Origin: Petunia secreta
Lineage: Eukaryota; Streptophyta; Magnoliopsida; Solanales; Solanaceae
Direction of reading: 5' to 3'
Assembly (NCBI GenBank): GCA_029990175.1
Contig: JARKIP010000017.1
Location: 34,211,001-34,275,000 of the forward strand
Length of the DNA: 64,000 nucleotides
The position numbers were made by a program, and so were the translations under genes. Below the pieces are notes generated by a model. It made no database searches. It worked only from the letters and a program-made list of their open reading frames with translations, and had not been told where the DNA came from. Shown in pieces: positions 10,663 through 23,008 of the stretch (positions within the stretch are counted from its first letter, which is position 1; each line of letters starts with the position of its first letter).

Positions 10663-12651
10663 TTACCGCCATGAGTCACTTGTCCTCGGCCATAGTCCCA
10701 TTCTCCTTGATGACCATTCTACTGCCTCTCTAATTAGGCCATTTGTAAACGGATCCGACACATTTTCTTTTGACCTTACATAGTCAATTATCATAATGCC
10801 CCTAGAGATCAGTTGTCTAACGGTTTTATGTCTTCGTCGTATATGACGATTTTTACCATTATACATGACATTCCTTGCCCTTCCTATAGCCGATTGATTA
10901 TTACAATGTATGCAGATTGGTGTCAATGGCTTTGAACAAAATGGAATATCTTCCAAAAAATTCCGAAGCCATTCGGCTTCCTCACCGGCTTTGTCTAAAG
11001 CTACAAATTCAGCTTCCATTGTGGAGCGGGCAATTAATATCTGTTTGGACGACTTCCAAGACACCGCTCCCCTACCAATTGTGAAAATGTATCCACTTGT
11101 GGATTTAGACTCAGTTGAATTGGTGATCCAGTTTGCATCACAATATCCCTCAATAACTGCAGGGACTTAGTACAATAAAAAGCAAAGTCTTGGGTATATT
11201 GCAAATATCTCAAAACCCGTTTCATTGCCATCCAATGAGTTCGGTCTGGATTATGTGTGTATCGACTCAATTTACTTATAGCACAGGCTATATCTGGTCG
11301 AGTGCAATTCATTATATACATTAAACATCCTAACACACGTGCATAATCCAGTTGAGACGTAATTTTACCTTTGTTCTTCTTAAGAGCAAGAGTTACGTCT
11401 ATTGGAGTTTTTGAAACTTTGAAGTCCAAATACTTGAACTTGTCAAGTACTGATTTGATGAAATGAGATTGAGACAGAGCCAAACCACCAGGAGTTTTAT
11501 GTATTTTAATACCTAAGATTACATCGGCAACTCCTAAGTCTTTCATATCAAATTTGCTAGTCAATAAATGCTTTGTAGCATTTATGTTGGCAATGCCATT
11601 ACTCATTATCAACATATCATCTACATAAAGGCAGACAATGACTATTTGTTTTGGAGTGTTTTTAATGTAAACACATTTATCACACATTAATCACAAAACC
11701 ATTTGACAACATTGTATGGTCAAATTTTGCATGCCATTGCTTAGGTGCTTATTTAAGTCCATAAAGAGACTTAACAAGTCTACAAACATTCTTTTCTTTT
11801 TCAGGAACCACAAACCCTTCGGGTTGTTCCATAAAGATTTCTTCCTCCAACTCTCCATTTAAGAAAGCTGTTTTAACATCCATCTGATGGATTTCAAGAC
11901 CATACACAGCGGCTAAAGCGATTAACACCCGTATGGATGTAATCCTTGTTACCAGCGAGTATGTGTCGAAATAGTCAAGACTTTCTTTTTGTCTATACCC
12001 TTTGACAACTAGTCTTGCCTTATTCTTGTCAATAGTGCCATCAGCTTTCAGTTTCCTTTTGAAAATCCACTTAGAACCTAACGGTTTATTCCTAGGAGGA
12101 AGATTAACCAGCTCCCAAGTGTGGTTGCTCAAAATAGATTCTATTTCACTATTGACTGCCTCTTTCCAAAATGGCGATTGTGAAAAAAACATGGCTTCTT
12201 TAAATGTTTGAGGTTCATTTTTCAATAAGAACGTCACAAAGTCATCTCCAAATGAAGTAGATGTCCGTTGACGCTTACTGCGTCTTGGCTCTTCGTCATT
12301 TGATGTACCCTTGTTAGTTCCTTCCCGAGGTCGTTTGGATTTCTCGCCAAATGATTCATAATCTTTTTTATACGGATATATATTTTCAAAGAATTCAGCA
12401 TTATCTGATTCCATTACCGTATTAACATGAATGTCAGGATTTTCTGATTTACAAACCAGAAACCGATATGCTCTACTATTTGTAGCATATCCTATGAAAG
12501 TGCAATCAACTGTTTTCAGTCCTATTTTAACCCTTTTGGGTTTAGGAACCTGCACTTTTGCTAAACACCCCCACACTTTGAAATAAGTCAACTTGGGTTT
12601 CTTTCCTTTCCATTGTTCATATGAAATGGATAGTGTTTTGCTATGGGGCAC
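10663..12651 (-). pseudogene. pol: copia-2 reverse transcriptase and RNase H, frameshifted
   Basis: Minus-strand fragments in three frames. The 12651-11749 part covers the end of integrase (YEQWKGKKPKLTYFKVWGC), a linker with RRSKRQRTS, and RT up to KNVCRLVKSLYGLK (with HQMDVKTAFLNGELEEEIFM). The 11687-11034 part has the RT catalytic motif LYVDDMLI and the thumb-to-RNase H linker. The 11064-10663 part holds RNase H with STMEAEFVAL and NNQSAIGRARN. Frameshifts fall between fragments, so no full protein can be made. About what a Ty1/copia pol should contain, with no large deletion. Confidence 0.85.
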
Positions 12652-13063
12652 TCGATTGAGTATTCGATTAGCTGTAAGAATAGCTTTCCCACCACAAGTT
12701 CTGGGGTAAACCCGAACTTATCAATAAGGAATTCATCATCTCCTTAAACGTTCTATTCTTTTTTTCCGCAATCACAGTGGATTGAGGCGAGTACGGTGCA
12801 GTTGTTCGGTGAATACTGCCATATTCCAAACATATTTCTTCAAAAGGAGATTCATATTCACCGCCCCTATCACTTCTTATCATCTTGATCTTTTTGTTAA
12901 GTTGCGTTTCAACTTCATTTTTGTATTGCTTGAATGCGACAATTGCCTCATCTTTACTACTAAGTAAATAAACATAGTAGTAACGAGTGCTATCGTAAAA
13001 AGTTATGAAATACTTCTTTCCACCGCGAGATGGTATTGACTTCATGTCACAAATATCCGTATG
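12652..13063 (-). pseudogene. pol: copia-2 integrase core, left of the Ogre insertion
   Basis: Begins at the Ogre target site with HTDICDMKSIPSRGG (first catalytic aspartate) and continues through MIRSDRGGEYESPF (second) to the third-acidic-residue block, which reads PQSTVIAEKKNRT where PQxNGVAERKNRT is usual. It keeps the glutamate but has lost neighbouring residues. The upstream half of the integrase is at 34473-34672. Confidence 0.82.
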
Positions 13064-16000
13064 TGTCACACCCCTTTTTTCCGCGCGCCCGCTTGTGGGA
13101 GGGCGTTTCGGGTTTAGAAAAGTGCTTATGGGATTTTTATAATTATTTGGCGCTATCCCGAGTTAGGGTTTCTATTTGAGGAAGTGACGGTGTTCCAAGG
13201 TACAAATTGTTTACTTAAATTCGGAGTCGCCACTTGACAAGTTTAAGGTGTGCCAAGTCACCCAAAAGGGTACCTTGGAACACCTATGACTCGTTAGTGG
13301 TCTGCGTTAGAGTTCTGGGTAAGGATCTCGGTTGACTCTCGGGAAGGGGTTAGGCACCCTCGAGTCCTGTGTCAAGCACAGTTGCTTTTATTGATGCATT
13401 CCGGCTATATGGAATATTTTATTGTATTCTCCTTTATTTATTTCCTTTGCTACGCTTTGATTCATTATTTTTTATTGTATCTTTTTGTTTCAGTGACTCG
13501 GCCGAATATTTTTGCGCAGGCACTTCACCCGTTCGAAACCTTATCAACCTTGATTTGAGTCTCAATTTTTATATTTTATTTATTTTTGGTCAAACTCGAA
13601 TTTATAATTCAGCTTGATTTTGATTATATGTATCGCATTTACTTTCGACACATTTTTCTTTATTTAGATATGGCTTGATTCAATATTTACAAATGTATTT
13701 TATTTAAAAAATCGAATATGGTCGCGCAGGCACTTCACCCGTTCGAGATCATCCGATTTAAATAAACTACACTTGAATCAATTTTATTTGGTTTCAGATA
13801 CTAATGCCCCTTAGCTTATTCATTTATCCTTCACCTAGTTTTGATTTTTCGTTCATTATAACTAGAGAAATTACTAAATTTACGTTTGAACACTATTGAG
13901 GCCTTAAGGTTAAAGGACTAAGTTAAATGGTCTAGCTTTGCAAAATGTCGGCCCATTTATATAAAAAACTTGAGCGTCAGTTTATTTCACAAAAAGAGGA
14001 TTATACCATATGTCATATTTTGTCTACTTGTTTCAATGTTTAGCCATATTAGAGACCCTATGGTTATTTTTAGCCCATAAACTTATAAAAGTTACTGTAT
14101 ATTTATTATGCTTCCCTCAATGTTTGATGTACATCCCTTTATCTTTTCAGTTTTTAAAGATTAAAGTCTTGCTAAAAAAATGTGGATTTGGATTGAGAAG
14201 ATCAATTTGCAACTGCGCTGGACTATTTCTGCAAATAAAAATTTCTTTCCTGACGTTATGGTTCTACAGATTGCATAAACAATCCCTTTTTATGTTGGTT
14301 TCAAATCTGGCCCTCTTTAACAAATTTAGGAAAAGGTGACGTTACTGTGTCCTTTTGAAAAAATGATTTACATTAGGCAGCCCCCGTTTGATGCTAGCCT
14401 CAGATCTGACCCCTTTGACAAATTTGGTATTACTTTGCTTATTTTAGTTAAAATATTCCCTAGTGTTTACAATGGAGGTTGTTATCAAAGCATGTAACAT
14501 AACATTTAACAAAGGATCTGAATATATTCATGGATAGCAATAATATGACACATAAATAAGCTTTAAGTAACTCATTTCATACATGCTTGAACACAAGGTC
14601 ATAAGCTAAATACATACTAGATTTCAGGAATACCTAATAGCAAAAATGGAGCTCCAAACTAGCAAATAGACCAGCAACTAACAGCCACACCAGGGGAACA
14701 ACCAGCAACAAACCTCAAACCATCAACCAGAAACAACCATCTTTCTTTTTATCTCTTTTTTTTTCTAAAGTATTTTTTCACTCCTTTTCAATTCTCAGAT
14801 CTCGTTTTTTCTAAGTAATTGTGGAGTAAATGCAGTGCATTCAATGTCTTTTTACCTGCCTTCAATGAGAGTTTAAATACTCTCTTTTATAGGGGAGAAG
14901 AGGGCCAGCCTATTGGGTACAACTAAGGGGGTCCAAAGCCCCAAATTTCTCTCCCTTTTCTCAAAAATTCAGACAAGCATGCTAAGCCATAAATGCCCTG
15001 TTTGGAGCCTTACTCAATAGGGAAAGGCAGAGAAGGAGCTGCCTTTGCCAAGCTTTCTTACCTTTTTCAGCTATACAAAATATCTGCCTCATTAATGAGG
15101 CTGATTCCATTGGAATTCAAAGGGCCATGGACTCCAAATTCAAATAAACTCATTTTCCTATTTTCAGATTTTACTTCCAAAAGTCCTAAACTTAAAGCTT
15201 TTTCCCAAATTTCTTAAGTTGATTATCTAACTCATCAAAATTGATATTCAAATTAGACCTCAAACTAAGCAAAATGACCCTACTATGACTTAACACTTGA
15301 CATAAAAACACCAGGACTGGGCAGGATATTCACCATCTTCAAAACTCTCAGATTATCAAGACTAATTATTCGACTATTCCCTGGCAGTGAGTTCAAACAG
15401 AGATAAATAACACAAGCAAGAACTTATCATTGATTTTGCTTAGACATCGGTGTTCAGGACCCCAAACCGTTACATGCTTTCATTCAATCAAACACGCTTG
15501 GATTGACTCAAATAATCTAATACAAACATAAGTGATTCATGCTTTTCGAAACAAACAAACAAACAGAACAGGAAATAGCATACTACTATCATGCTGGACG
15601 ACAAATTTCAAATTCAAACAATCTTAACGCTTGAACGGGAAAGCACGTGATTCAGCTTGTTTCACGCTCAATTGATCCAGACTTTATCCTTATTCATTCC
15701 AAACGGGTGATTTAAGCAAAACGTTCGACTATACAAACCGCGAACCAGCAAGCATACAAACACCACGTAATTTATACCAGTATCCTCGCTAATCATGGAA
15801 TCCTAATCTAATCTAATCACTAATCAAAGTAGAGAAAATAATAATAAAATAAAACAAACAAGCTTATACCAAACCATATCCGCAATCATTATGGCAGAAT
15901 TACCACCGCTGCCTAGCCATCGTTGTCGCTGTATCAACACCATCATCACAGCCTCGTAGTGGAACCAACATAGCTGACTGCCTTGACACGTGCAAGACAC

Positions 16001-17207
16001 GCGCTGAAACAACAACACGCCCTCGACATCGCTGCAACAACACCCTCATCGCAACATCGCAGTCCATCATCACAATCCAAATAGCCAAACACCACCACGA
16101 ACCCGAGCATCATCAGTTTCATCATCGACACCATAGTTGCTGCAACTCCGTCCGCTTTCACCACTGCCCTAACCATTTCTGTTTCATGGACGCACTATGA
16201 TCATCTACAAACGATCATCACAACCCCATCAAAACAATTTATCGCAACAGCCCCTAAAATCACATCATCAATGCCTCGGCATCTCCAAAACATCGTCGTC
16301 TCAGTTCTAACACTGAGTCACCACTGCTTCAACTTGTCAGAAACAGCCAAGCCCTATTCCCACCTTCGAAACAACATCGACAAAAACCAACCTTCGCCAA
16401 TCAAAACATCGCTGCACCTCCCCATCGTTTTAAACACCCAACCAAACAAAACTGGCCCTCTCGTTAGCCATTCAGATCCGTTTCCCTTTTTCTTCTAACG
16501 GAAACAATCCTATTTGGAGTCGTTTTAGCTAGAAGAAGAAAAGAACGGAAAGAGGAGAGAGAGAGAGTGATGGATATATGTTAAAGTTCAACGAAAAAGC
16601 TGAAGACTCACCGGAAAAACTTTGACCGTGCCTTTCAAACTCCGATCTTCACCAAATCCTTGTGATTTTGGAACAAACATCACGGGGAATGGATCGAGGG
16701 GGTCGAGAAGCGCCTGGGAACGTAAAGTTTGTTACTTCATGGTGGCGGAGGACAGTGGCGCCGCCGGCAGTGGCGATTTCCGGCGGCCACCTCTAATTTG
16801 GCAAGGGTTTCATTGTTTCTAAAGGTGTGGGTGAGAAATGGACAAAAATAGAAAAGCTTTGGCTTTTATATGAAGAGCCATTGGGTCGGGTCAGGGTTGG
16901 GAATTGGGCTGGACGTTGGGCTGATTTCCTTTTATCAATAGCCATTAACCCATATTGTCAATTACACAAAAATCAACATAAAATAATAATCAATTACTAA
17001 ATTAAAGCATGCTAACACATAAAATATCACATTGATACTAACCACACATGATTTTATTTTTTTTCCAGCAATTTTTCTAATATTTTTATCTAACAACTTA
17101 AATTAACACGACTAAATAAAGGATAGAATATAGCAAAAAATCACATAATAGTTAAAACAATTATTTTATATAATTTGTATTTTTGGTGCCAAAATTAGGT
17201 GATTACA
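13064..17207 (-). repeat. Ogre 3' LTR (4,144 bp)
   Basis: Homologous along its full length to 30335-34472. No real gene inside: small ORFs in either direction recur in both LTRs only because the LTRs are copies. A GC-rich, CGG/GCC-containing block at 16740-16800 and a run of ATCATC/GATGAT at 15940-16260 stand out. Confidence 0.93.
16863..16872 (-). promoter_or_regulatory. Possible Ogre LTR promoter (TATA with CCAAT upstream)
   Basis: Minus strand CATATAAAAGCC about 340 bp from the LTR start, with CCCAATGGC just upstream. The same arrangement is in the 5' LTR at 34128-34140. Predicted only. Confidence 0.45.
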
Positions 17208-17220
17208 GCTGCCCCTCTTT
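17208..17220 (-). other. Ogre polypurine tract
   Basis: Minus strand AAAGAGGGGCAGC directly abutting the 3' LTR start TGTAATCACC. Confidence 0.7.
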
Positions 17221-17794
17221 GTTCGAGAACATGAAGAGTTTTTGGACAAAGACGTAATCGACAACTAATTTTGGCTTTTTCGGTTCTAGCCGAGAGCATG
17301 CTTTTCAAAATTGTGACCGTACCTTGCCGGTTTGGTTCCGACCAAGACCAAGACTACCTACATATCCCCGAACTAAGGAATCAGGTCAGTGTAGTTCCTC
17401 AGGTGCGGTAGCTGGAACTACCGCATTCAGACAAACACTAAACTTTTCTAGACTAACGGAACTTACAATAGATTCTAGACACTCAAAGACTAACTCTAGA
17501 CACTTTTAGGACTAACTGGGATTGACTCGATGACTAGACTTATCCGGACTGACACAAGACGCTTTTGACACACTAGAGCTGTTGCTGCCGGTTATTTGTT
17601 GCTGGTTGTTGGTTGCTTGCTGGTGGTCATTGTTTTACAAGAAATGAAAATACAACATTGAAATGTAAAAATTACAATTCCTACTCTAAGTCTTCATGCT
17701 TCCCGGGATGAGCTTCTTGGTTCTTGCTCCCCTCATTGCTTGAACATAAAACTACCGCTCTTGGTTCAGGTGGGTCTTTCCTCTTTATAGAAAT

Positions 17795-18110
17795 GGATTC
17801 CTTCGTTCTTCAGGTGGGCGCCTAGACTTCTTAAATAAACTGCTCCCTCATTCTTCAGGTGGGTGCCTCGACTTCTTTACAACTACTCCCTCATTCTCCA
17901 GGTGGGTTCCTCGACTTCTTAAATAAACTGCTCCCTCATTCTTCAGGTGGGTGCCTCGACTTCTTTACAACTACTCCCTCATTCTCCAGGTGGGTGCCTC
18001 GACTTCTTAAATAAACTGCTCCCTCATTCTTCAGGTGGGTGCCTCGATATCTTAAATAAACTACTCCCTCATACTTCAGGTGGGTGCCTCGACTTCTTAA
18101 TACTACTCCC
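17795..18110. repeat. Tandem repeat array in Ogre 3' region
   Basis: About eight units of roughly 42-44 bp built on CTCCCTCATTCTTCAGGTGG + GTGCCTCGACTTCTT. Alternate units end in AAATAAACTG or TACAACTA, giving an A-B-A-B higher-order pattern of about 86 bp over part of the array. The position between integrase and 3' LTR is where Tat/Ogre elements are known to carry fast-changing tandem repeats. Confidence 0.8.
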
Positions 18111-19263
18111 CTATTAATGTTGCTTCTGACTTGAAAACTGACATTGTCACTCTTGAAATTTGTGCTCAGGCGAGATTTGATAATCTTGAAATCTGCCTAT
18201 CGTTTGATGATCTCTTTTATGTTGCAAATTCTCAACGCGTCAATCTTGCGATCGAGAGTTGATTTGGCTTCCCTTATCCAGGGGGTCCTGACCATGCTCT
18301 GGTACAACTGCAAAACAGGTAAACAATTTTTGCAAAACTTTCTTTTGCTCGTTTTGATGTTATTTTGATTGAAAAGTGAAAAATGGGCAAGATTATGGAC
18401 AAAGGACTACGAATGAAATGATGTCCCTTTGGAGATGTAAAAGAAACTTATCTAGAGGTGGAAGTGATGACCCTAATAAACATGACATGCTTCTGGTCCT
18501 CAAACCCTGATCATTCAGAATAGTTCTTCCTCGCCCTTTCCCCAGTTAGAACATTCGGTAATGACTACTTTCCAAACCCATCTCGATGACATTTATGAAG
18601 ACCCTCATTCGGTTAGTGGTGCCACTTTTGGGGTTTTGACCGACTAACCTCTCTCTTTGTTCTTTTACCTCACCGTTTGTCATGCGGCGCCCTTTCAGGT
18701 TTTCACCGGCAAGACTTCATTTCTTTTCATTTTTTTTTCTTCTTTTTTTTTCTTTTTCCTTTTTTTTTTTGATGATAATGTCTTGGGCACTTTGAGCCTC
18801 TTCCTGATTTCGAGACCGAGATGCCAAACGTCTCATGAGCATGTGAGAAGATGATAAGAACAATAGAAGTTTGTTTTTATTTTATTGACGAAATAAAATA
18901 AAAACAAACTTCTGCCCCAATTTAGCAGAAACTGCGGATTTAGATTTTCTTTGAATTTGGCTGCAAACTTGGAGGCAAGTTTTGCATCGATATGAGATAG
19001 GGAAAAGGGAACTTTTCCTTATTTTGACCGCACCAGAATGGTTGCCTACGTATCTTTTCGAGAGGAATCAGGTCAGACGTAGCTCTGACAACTTAATGCC
19101 AAAATTTGTTGTTTTGAATCTTTCTTTCATTCATTTCATTTTGTTACAATTACAGAATTTCCAATAAGGGTTCACAAAAGCAATACAAAGCCAAAGGCTA
19201 ACAAAAGTGATACATTATCTGGGTAAGGGAAACAAAGACTTCCGTTATCCCACTTCAAGAACA
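18111..19263 (-). other. Ogre 3' non-coding region
   Basis: No gene supported. Two related modules containing GGAATCAGGTCAG occur at about 17290-17410 and 19020-19090, showing an old direct duplication that brackets the tandem array. A T-rich run is at 18719-18770, and 18870-18912 contains an inverted repeat (GAAGTTTGTTTTTATTTTAT against its complement). Confidence 0.55.
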
Positions 19264-21264
19264 TCAAATGTAGTACCTCTTCACTGCATCAGCATTGACA
19301 ATCATTTCAGCCATTGTGCCTTCGATGTCTGTCAAGAATAGAGCACCGTTGGGCAACACCTTCTTCACCACATACGGTCCTTGCCAATTTGGAGCAAACT
19401 TGCCCTTTGCTTCTTCCTGATGTGGAAAAATGTGCTTCAGGACTAACTGGCCTTCACTGAACTTGCGTTGGCGCACTTTCTTGTTGTATGCTTTGGCCAT
19501 TCTCTTCTGATATAGTTGACCATAGCATACTGCATTTAGCATTTTCTCGTCAATCAAAGCCAACTGTTCCAAGCGGGATTTGACCCATTCAGTGTCCTCG
19601 ATCTCATCTTCAACAATGATTCTCAAGGATGGTATTTCGACTTCTGCCGGAATGACCGCTTCGGTCCCATACACCAGTTCATATGGGGTCGTGCCTATTG
19701 AGGTGCGCACAGTTGTGCGATAACCCAGAAGAGCAAATGGCAACTTCTTATGCCAATCTCGAGATCCTTCCACTATTTTTCGAAGGATCTTCTTGATGTT
19801 TTTGTTTGCAGCTTCGACCGCGCCATTTGCTTTTGGCCGGTATGGTGTGGAATTTATATGCACAATTTTGAACCTTTCACATACCTCTCTCATCAAATGA
19901 CTGTTCAGATTAGCCCCATCGTCAGTAATGATGGTATTGGGGATACCGAATCGGCAAATGATGTTCGAATGAACGAAGTCGACCACAACTTTCTTGGTTA
20001 CTGACTTGAATGTCGCTGCTTCCACCCGCTTAGTAAAATAGTCAATAGCGACCAAGATGACTCTATGCCCATTCGATGCCTTTGGTTCTATCGGGCCAAT
20101 GACATCCATTCCCCATGCTGCGAAAGGCCAAGGAGCGAACATTGTATGGAGCTCTAAGGGAGGTGAATGTATCAGGTCGCCGTGCACTTGACATTGGTGG
20201 CATTTTCGCACAAACCCTATGCAATCTCGCTCCATGGTGAGCCAGAAATAACCTGCTTTTAAGATCTTCTTGGCTAGCACATAGCCATTCATGTGTGGCC
20301 CACAGATTCCAGAATGCACCTCGTTGAGAATTCTTAAGGCTTCTTGTGCGTCCACACATCTCAGTAGTCCCAGATCTGGGGTTCTCTTGTACAACACCCC
20401 TCCACTTAGAAAGAAGCCATTGGCAAGACGGCGGAGGGTTCTTTTCTGATTGCTCTCTGCCAGCGCTGGATACTCTCCATTCTTGATGTAGTTTTTGATG
20501 TCCAGGTACCATGGCTCGCCATCAAGTTCTTCTTCAACCATGTTGCAATAAGCATGTTGATCCCTAACTTGAATCTCGAGAGGATCAATATGAGTTTGGT
20601 CAGGATGACTAAGCATGGATGCTAATGTAGCCAAAGCGTCAGCCAACTCATTGTGCATTCTTGGGATGTGCCTAAATTCAATAGAATCAAATCTTTGGCA
20701 AAGATCTTCCAGATACTGCTTATACATGATGAGTTTCACGTCTCGAGTTTCCCATTCACCCTTGATTTGATGTACTAGTAGGTCAGAATATCCAAGCACT
20801 AGTAGTTCTTTGATGTCCATGTCTATCGCCATGTGTAGACCCATGATGCAAGCTTCATATTCTGCCGTGTTGTTGGTACACCAGAAACGAAGTTGCGCAG
20901 CCGCCGGATAATAATGACCTGTCGGGGATATGAGAACAACCCCAATACCATCGCCTTTGGAGTTAGAGACCCCATCAAAATAAAGCTTCCAATAATGATT
21001 ATCGTCAGAAGGCAACTCCTCAATTGTGTCTACCTTTTCATCAGGAAAGTATGTCTTAAGAGGTTCATACTCATCATCCACTGGATTTTCGGCCAAATGA
21101 TCAGCCAAAGCCTGGGCTTTCATTGCAGTTCTGGTGACATAAACTATGTCGAACTCTGTGAGTAACATTTGCCACTTGGCAAGCCTTCCTGTTGGCATAA
21201 GCTTCTGAAAAATGTACTTTAGTGGATCCATCCGGGATATGAGGTAAGTAGTGTATGACAACAA
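19264..21264 (-). pseudogene. pol: Ogre RNase H, additional RNase H and integrase
   Basis: 667 codons open from the end of the first RNase H. The conventional RNase H tail is at the start (GRLAKWQMLLTEFDIVY, QALADHLAENP). A second RNase H follows: YFDGVSNSKGDGIGVVL, NNTAEYEACIMGL, GYSDLLVHQIKGEWE and HIPRMHNELADALATLA, the extra domain typical of Tat elements. The expected GDS near LLVHQ reads GYS, so one acidic position appears lost. Integrase shows the HHCC region (GPHMNG, CHQCQVHGD), core WGMDVIGPI, TDDGANLNSH and RPKANGAVEAANKN, then a C-terminal domain ending DAVKRYYI. The upstream frame has lesions, so this is classed as a pseudogene although this part is open. Confidence 0.88.
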
Positions 21265-22578
21265 ATAATGCCTCAGCTTCTGTGCTACCTATGTGAGGGC
21301 ACAACACGTTCTTTCCAGCAAAGTGTACTTGACCTCGTAATCCGTGAACTTCTTGCTCATGTAGTAGATCCTGTTCTTTCTTTCCTGTGGCATCATGTTG
21401 CCCCAGTACACAACCAAATGAATTGTCCATCACCGACAGATAGAGGAACAAAGGTCGTCCTGGCTCCGGCGGGACCAACACTGGTGGATTTGACAAGTAT
21501 TGCTTGGTTTGGTCAAAGGCCGCTTGACATTCCTCAGTCCACTTAACTGCAGCATCTTTCTTTAGTAGCTTGAAGATTGGCTCACACGTGGTGGTGAGTT
21601 GAGCGATGAACCTACTAATGTAGTTCAATCTTCCGAGGAAACTCATAACTTCTTTCTTGTTCTTTGGCGGAGGCAACTCTTGTATAGCCTTGATCTTTGA
21701 AGGATCCAATTCAATGCCCCGCCTGCTGAAAATGAAACCCAACAACTTTCCAGCTGGAACACCGAACGCACATTTGGCCGGGTTCAACTTCAAATTGTAC
21801 CTTCTGAGTCTTTCAAAGAATTTCCTGAGGTCTTTAACATGATCCTCTACCGTTCTTGATTTGATTATCACATCATCCACATATACCTCAATTTCTTTGT
21901 GTATCATATCATGGAAGACGGCTGTCATGGCTCTCATGTACGTTGCCCCAGCGTTCTTCAAGCCGAACAGCATGACCCTGTAACAAAAGGTTCCCCAGGG
22001 TGTGGTGAATGCTGTCTTCTCTGTGTCATCCTCATCCATCAAGATCTGGTGATATCCGGCATAGCAATCCACAAAATATTGGATCTCATGTTTAGCACAA
22101 TTGTCTATGAGAATGTGAATATTAGGCAAAGGAAAATTATCCTTAGGACTGGCCTTGTTAAAATCTCGATAGTCAACACAAATTCTTGTCTTTCCATCTT
22201 TCTTCGGCACCGGCACAACATTGGCCAACCAAGTGGAATACTGAAGAGATTGTATCACCTTCGCAGATAGCTGCTTCATGATTTCCTCATGGATTTTCTT
22301 GCTCATTTATGTCTTGAATTTCCTCCGAAGCTGCTTGACCGGAGGGAAACCAGGATTAATCGGCAACTTGTGAACCACCAAATCTGTGCTCAAACCGGGC
22401 ATGTCATCATATGACCAAGCAAACACGTCTCTATAGTTAAGCAAGACTTAGACTATGTCATTTTTCACTTTCGGTACAACGTGCATGCTTATCTTGGTTT
22501 CCCTAACATCGTCGGGGGTTCCCAAATTTATATTTTCTGTGTCATCTAGATTGGGCTTAGGCTTGTTCTCAAACTGTT
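21101..22578 (-). pseudogene. pol: Ogre reverse transcriptase and start of RNase H
   Basis: RT motifs VPVPKKDGKTRICVDYRDFN, NFPLPNIHILIDN, FCYRVMLFGLKNAGATYMRA and EVYVDDVIIKS (catalytic DD). The open frame starts at 22306, but recognisable RT N-terminal sequence (VFAWSYDDMPGL) extends upstream to about 22430, with stop codons at about 22309 and 22449. A frameshift near 21385 separates RT from the first RNase H, and a TAG at about 21289-21291 interrupts that RNase H. Confidence 0.86.
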
Positions 22579-22819
22579 CTAATTCCCGTTTATTTCACTC
22601 TCAGCTCCCTCCTCATCATATTCTTTCTCAAACATTTCTTCGGTATCAGTCCCTTCCATGTCATCTACCTCCTCAACTGTTACTTCATGATCATTCCACC
22701 CACCAACATGTATTTCCTCAACTTTTGATTGATTCATTGAGACCAAGTTAAACTGTGTGTTTAGATCAGGGCGTGATTTCAGCATGCATGTCATGTTATT
22801 AAGGCCATCAGACACATAG
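22579..22819 (-). pseudogene. Ogre linker exon between intron and RT
   Basis: Starts at the predicted acceptor with YVSDGLNNMTCML and continues through an acidic stretch (EEVDDMEGTDTEEMFEKEYD). The frame ends at 22579; coding sequence leading to RT continues in another frame. Confidence 0.55.
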
Positions 22820-23008
22820 CTACAGAAAGAAATAAGGAACAAAAATCAGGAAAGTAAAGAGATAGAATAAGGAGACAAGAACATGTCTTGCTTTTCATTG
22901 AATTTGAAAGATAAAAGGTCTTGACATCAGAACGAGCAAAATAAATATACTTGGATTACAACCCTTAGAATAACTAAGTATACAGAAAGGATAACAAAAA
23001 CTTGTTAC
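22820..23008 (-). other. Predicted Ogre intron between protease and RT (189 nt)
   Basis: On the minus strand a GTAACAAG donor starts at 23008, just where the protease-side ORF meets a TAA stop. The acceptor TTTCTTTCTGTAG ends at 22820. Joining the flanks restores an uninterrupted frame across the junction with phase kept (two bases from the first exon, one from the second). Ogre elements are known to have a spliced intron in this place; this assignment is a prediction from sequence. Confidence 0.65.

Noticed and set aside
13369..13617. Plus-strand ORFs shared by 13-17 kb and 30-34 kb
   Set aside because: They are copies only because they lie in the two Ogre LTRs; they have low-complexity hydrophobic composition and no domain.
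15940..16260. ATCATC-rich ORFs on both strands in the Ogre LTR
   Set aside because: Repeated ATC/GAT triplets open several frames at once; no protein signature.
18719..18770. Poly-T runs as SINE or LINE tails
   Set aside because: Inside the Ogre 3' region with no adjoining SINE or LINE sequence or target duplication; simple low complexity.
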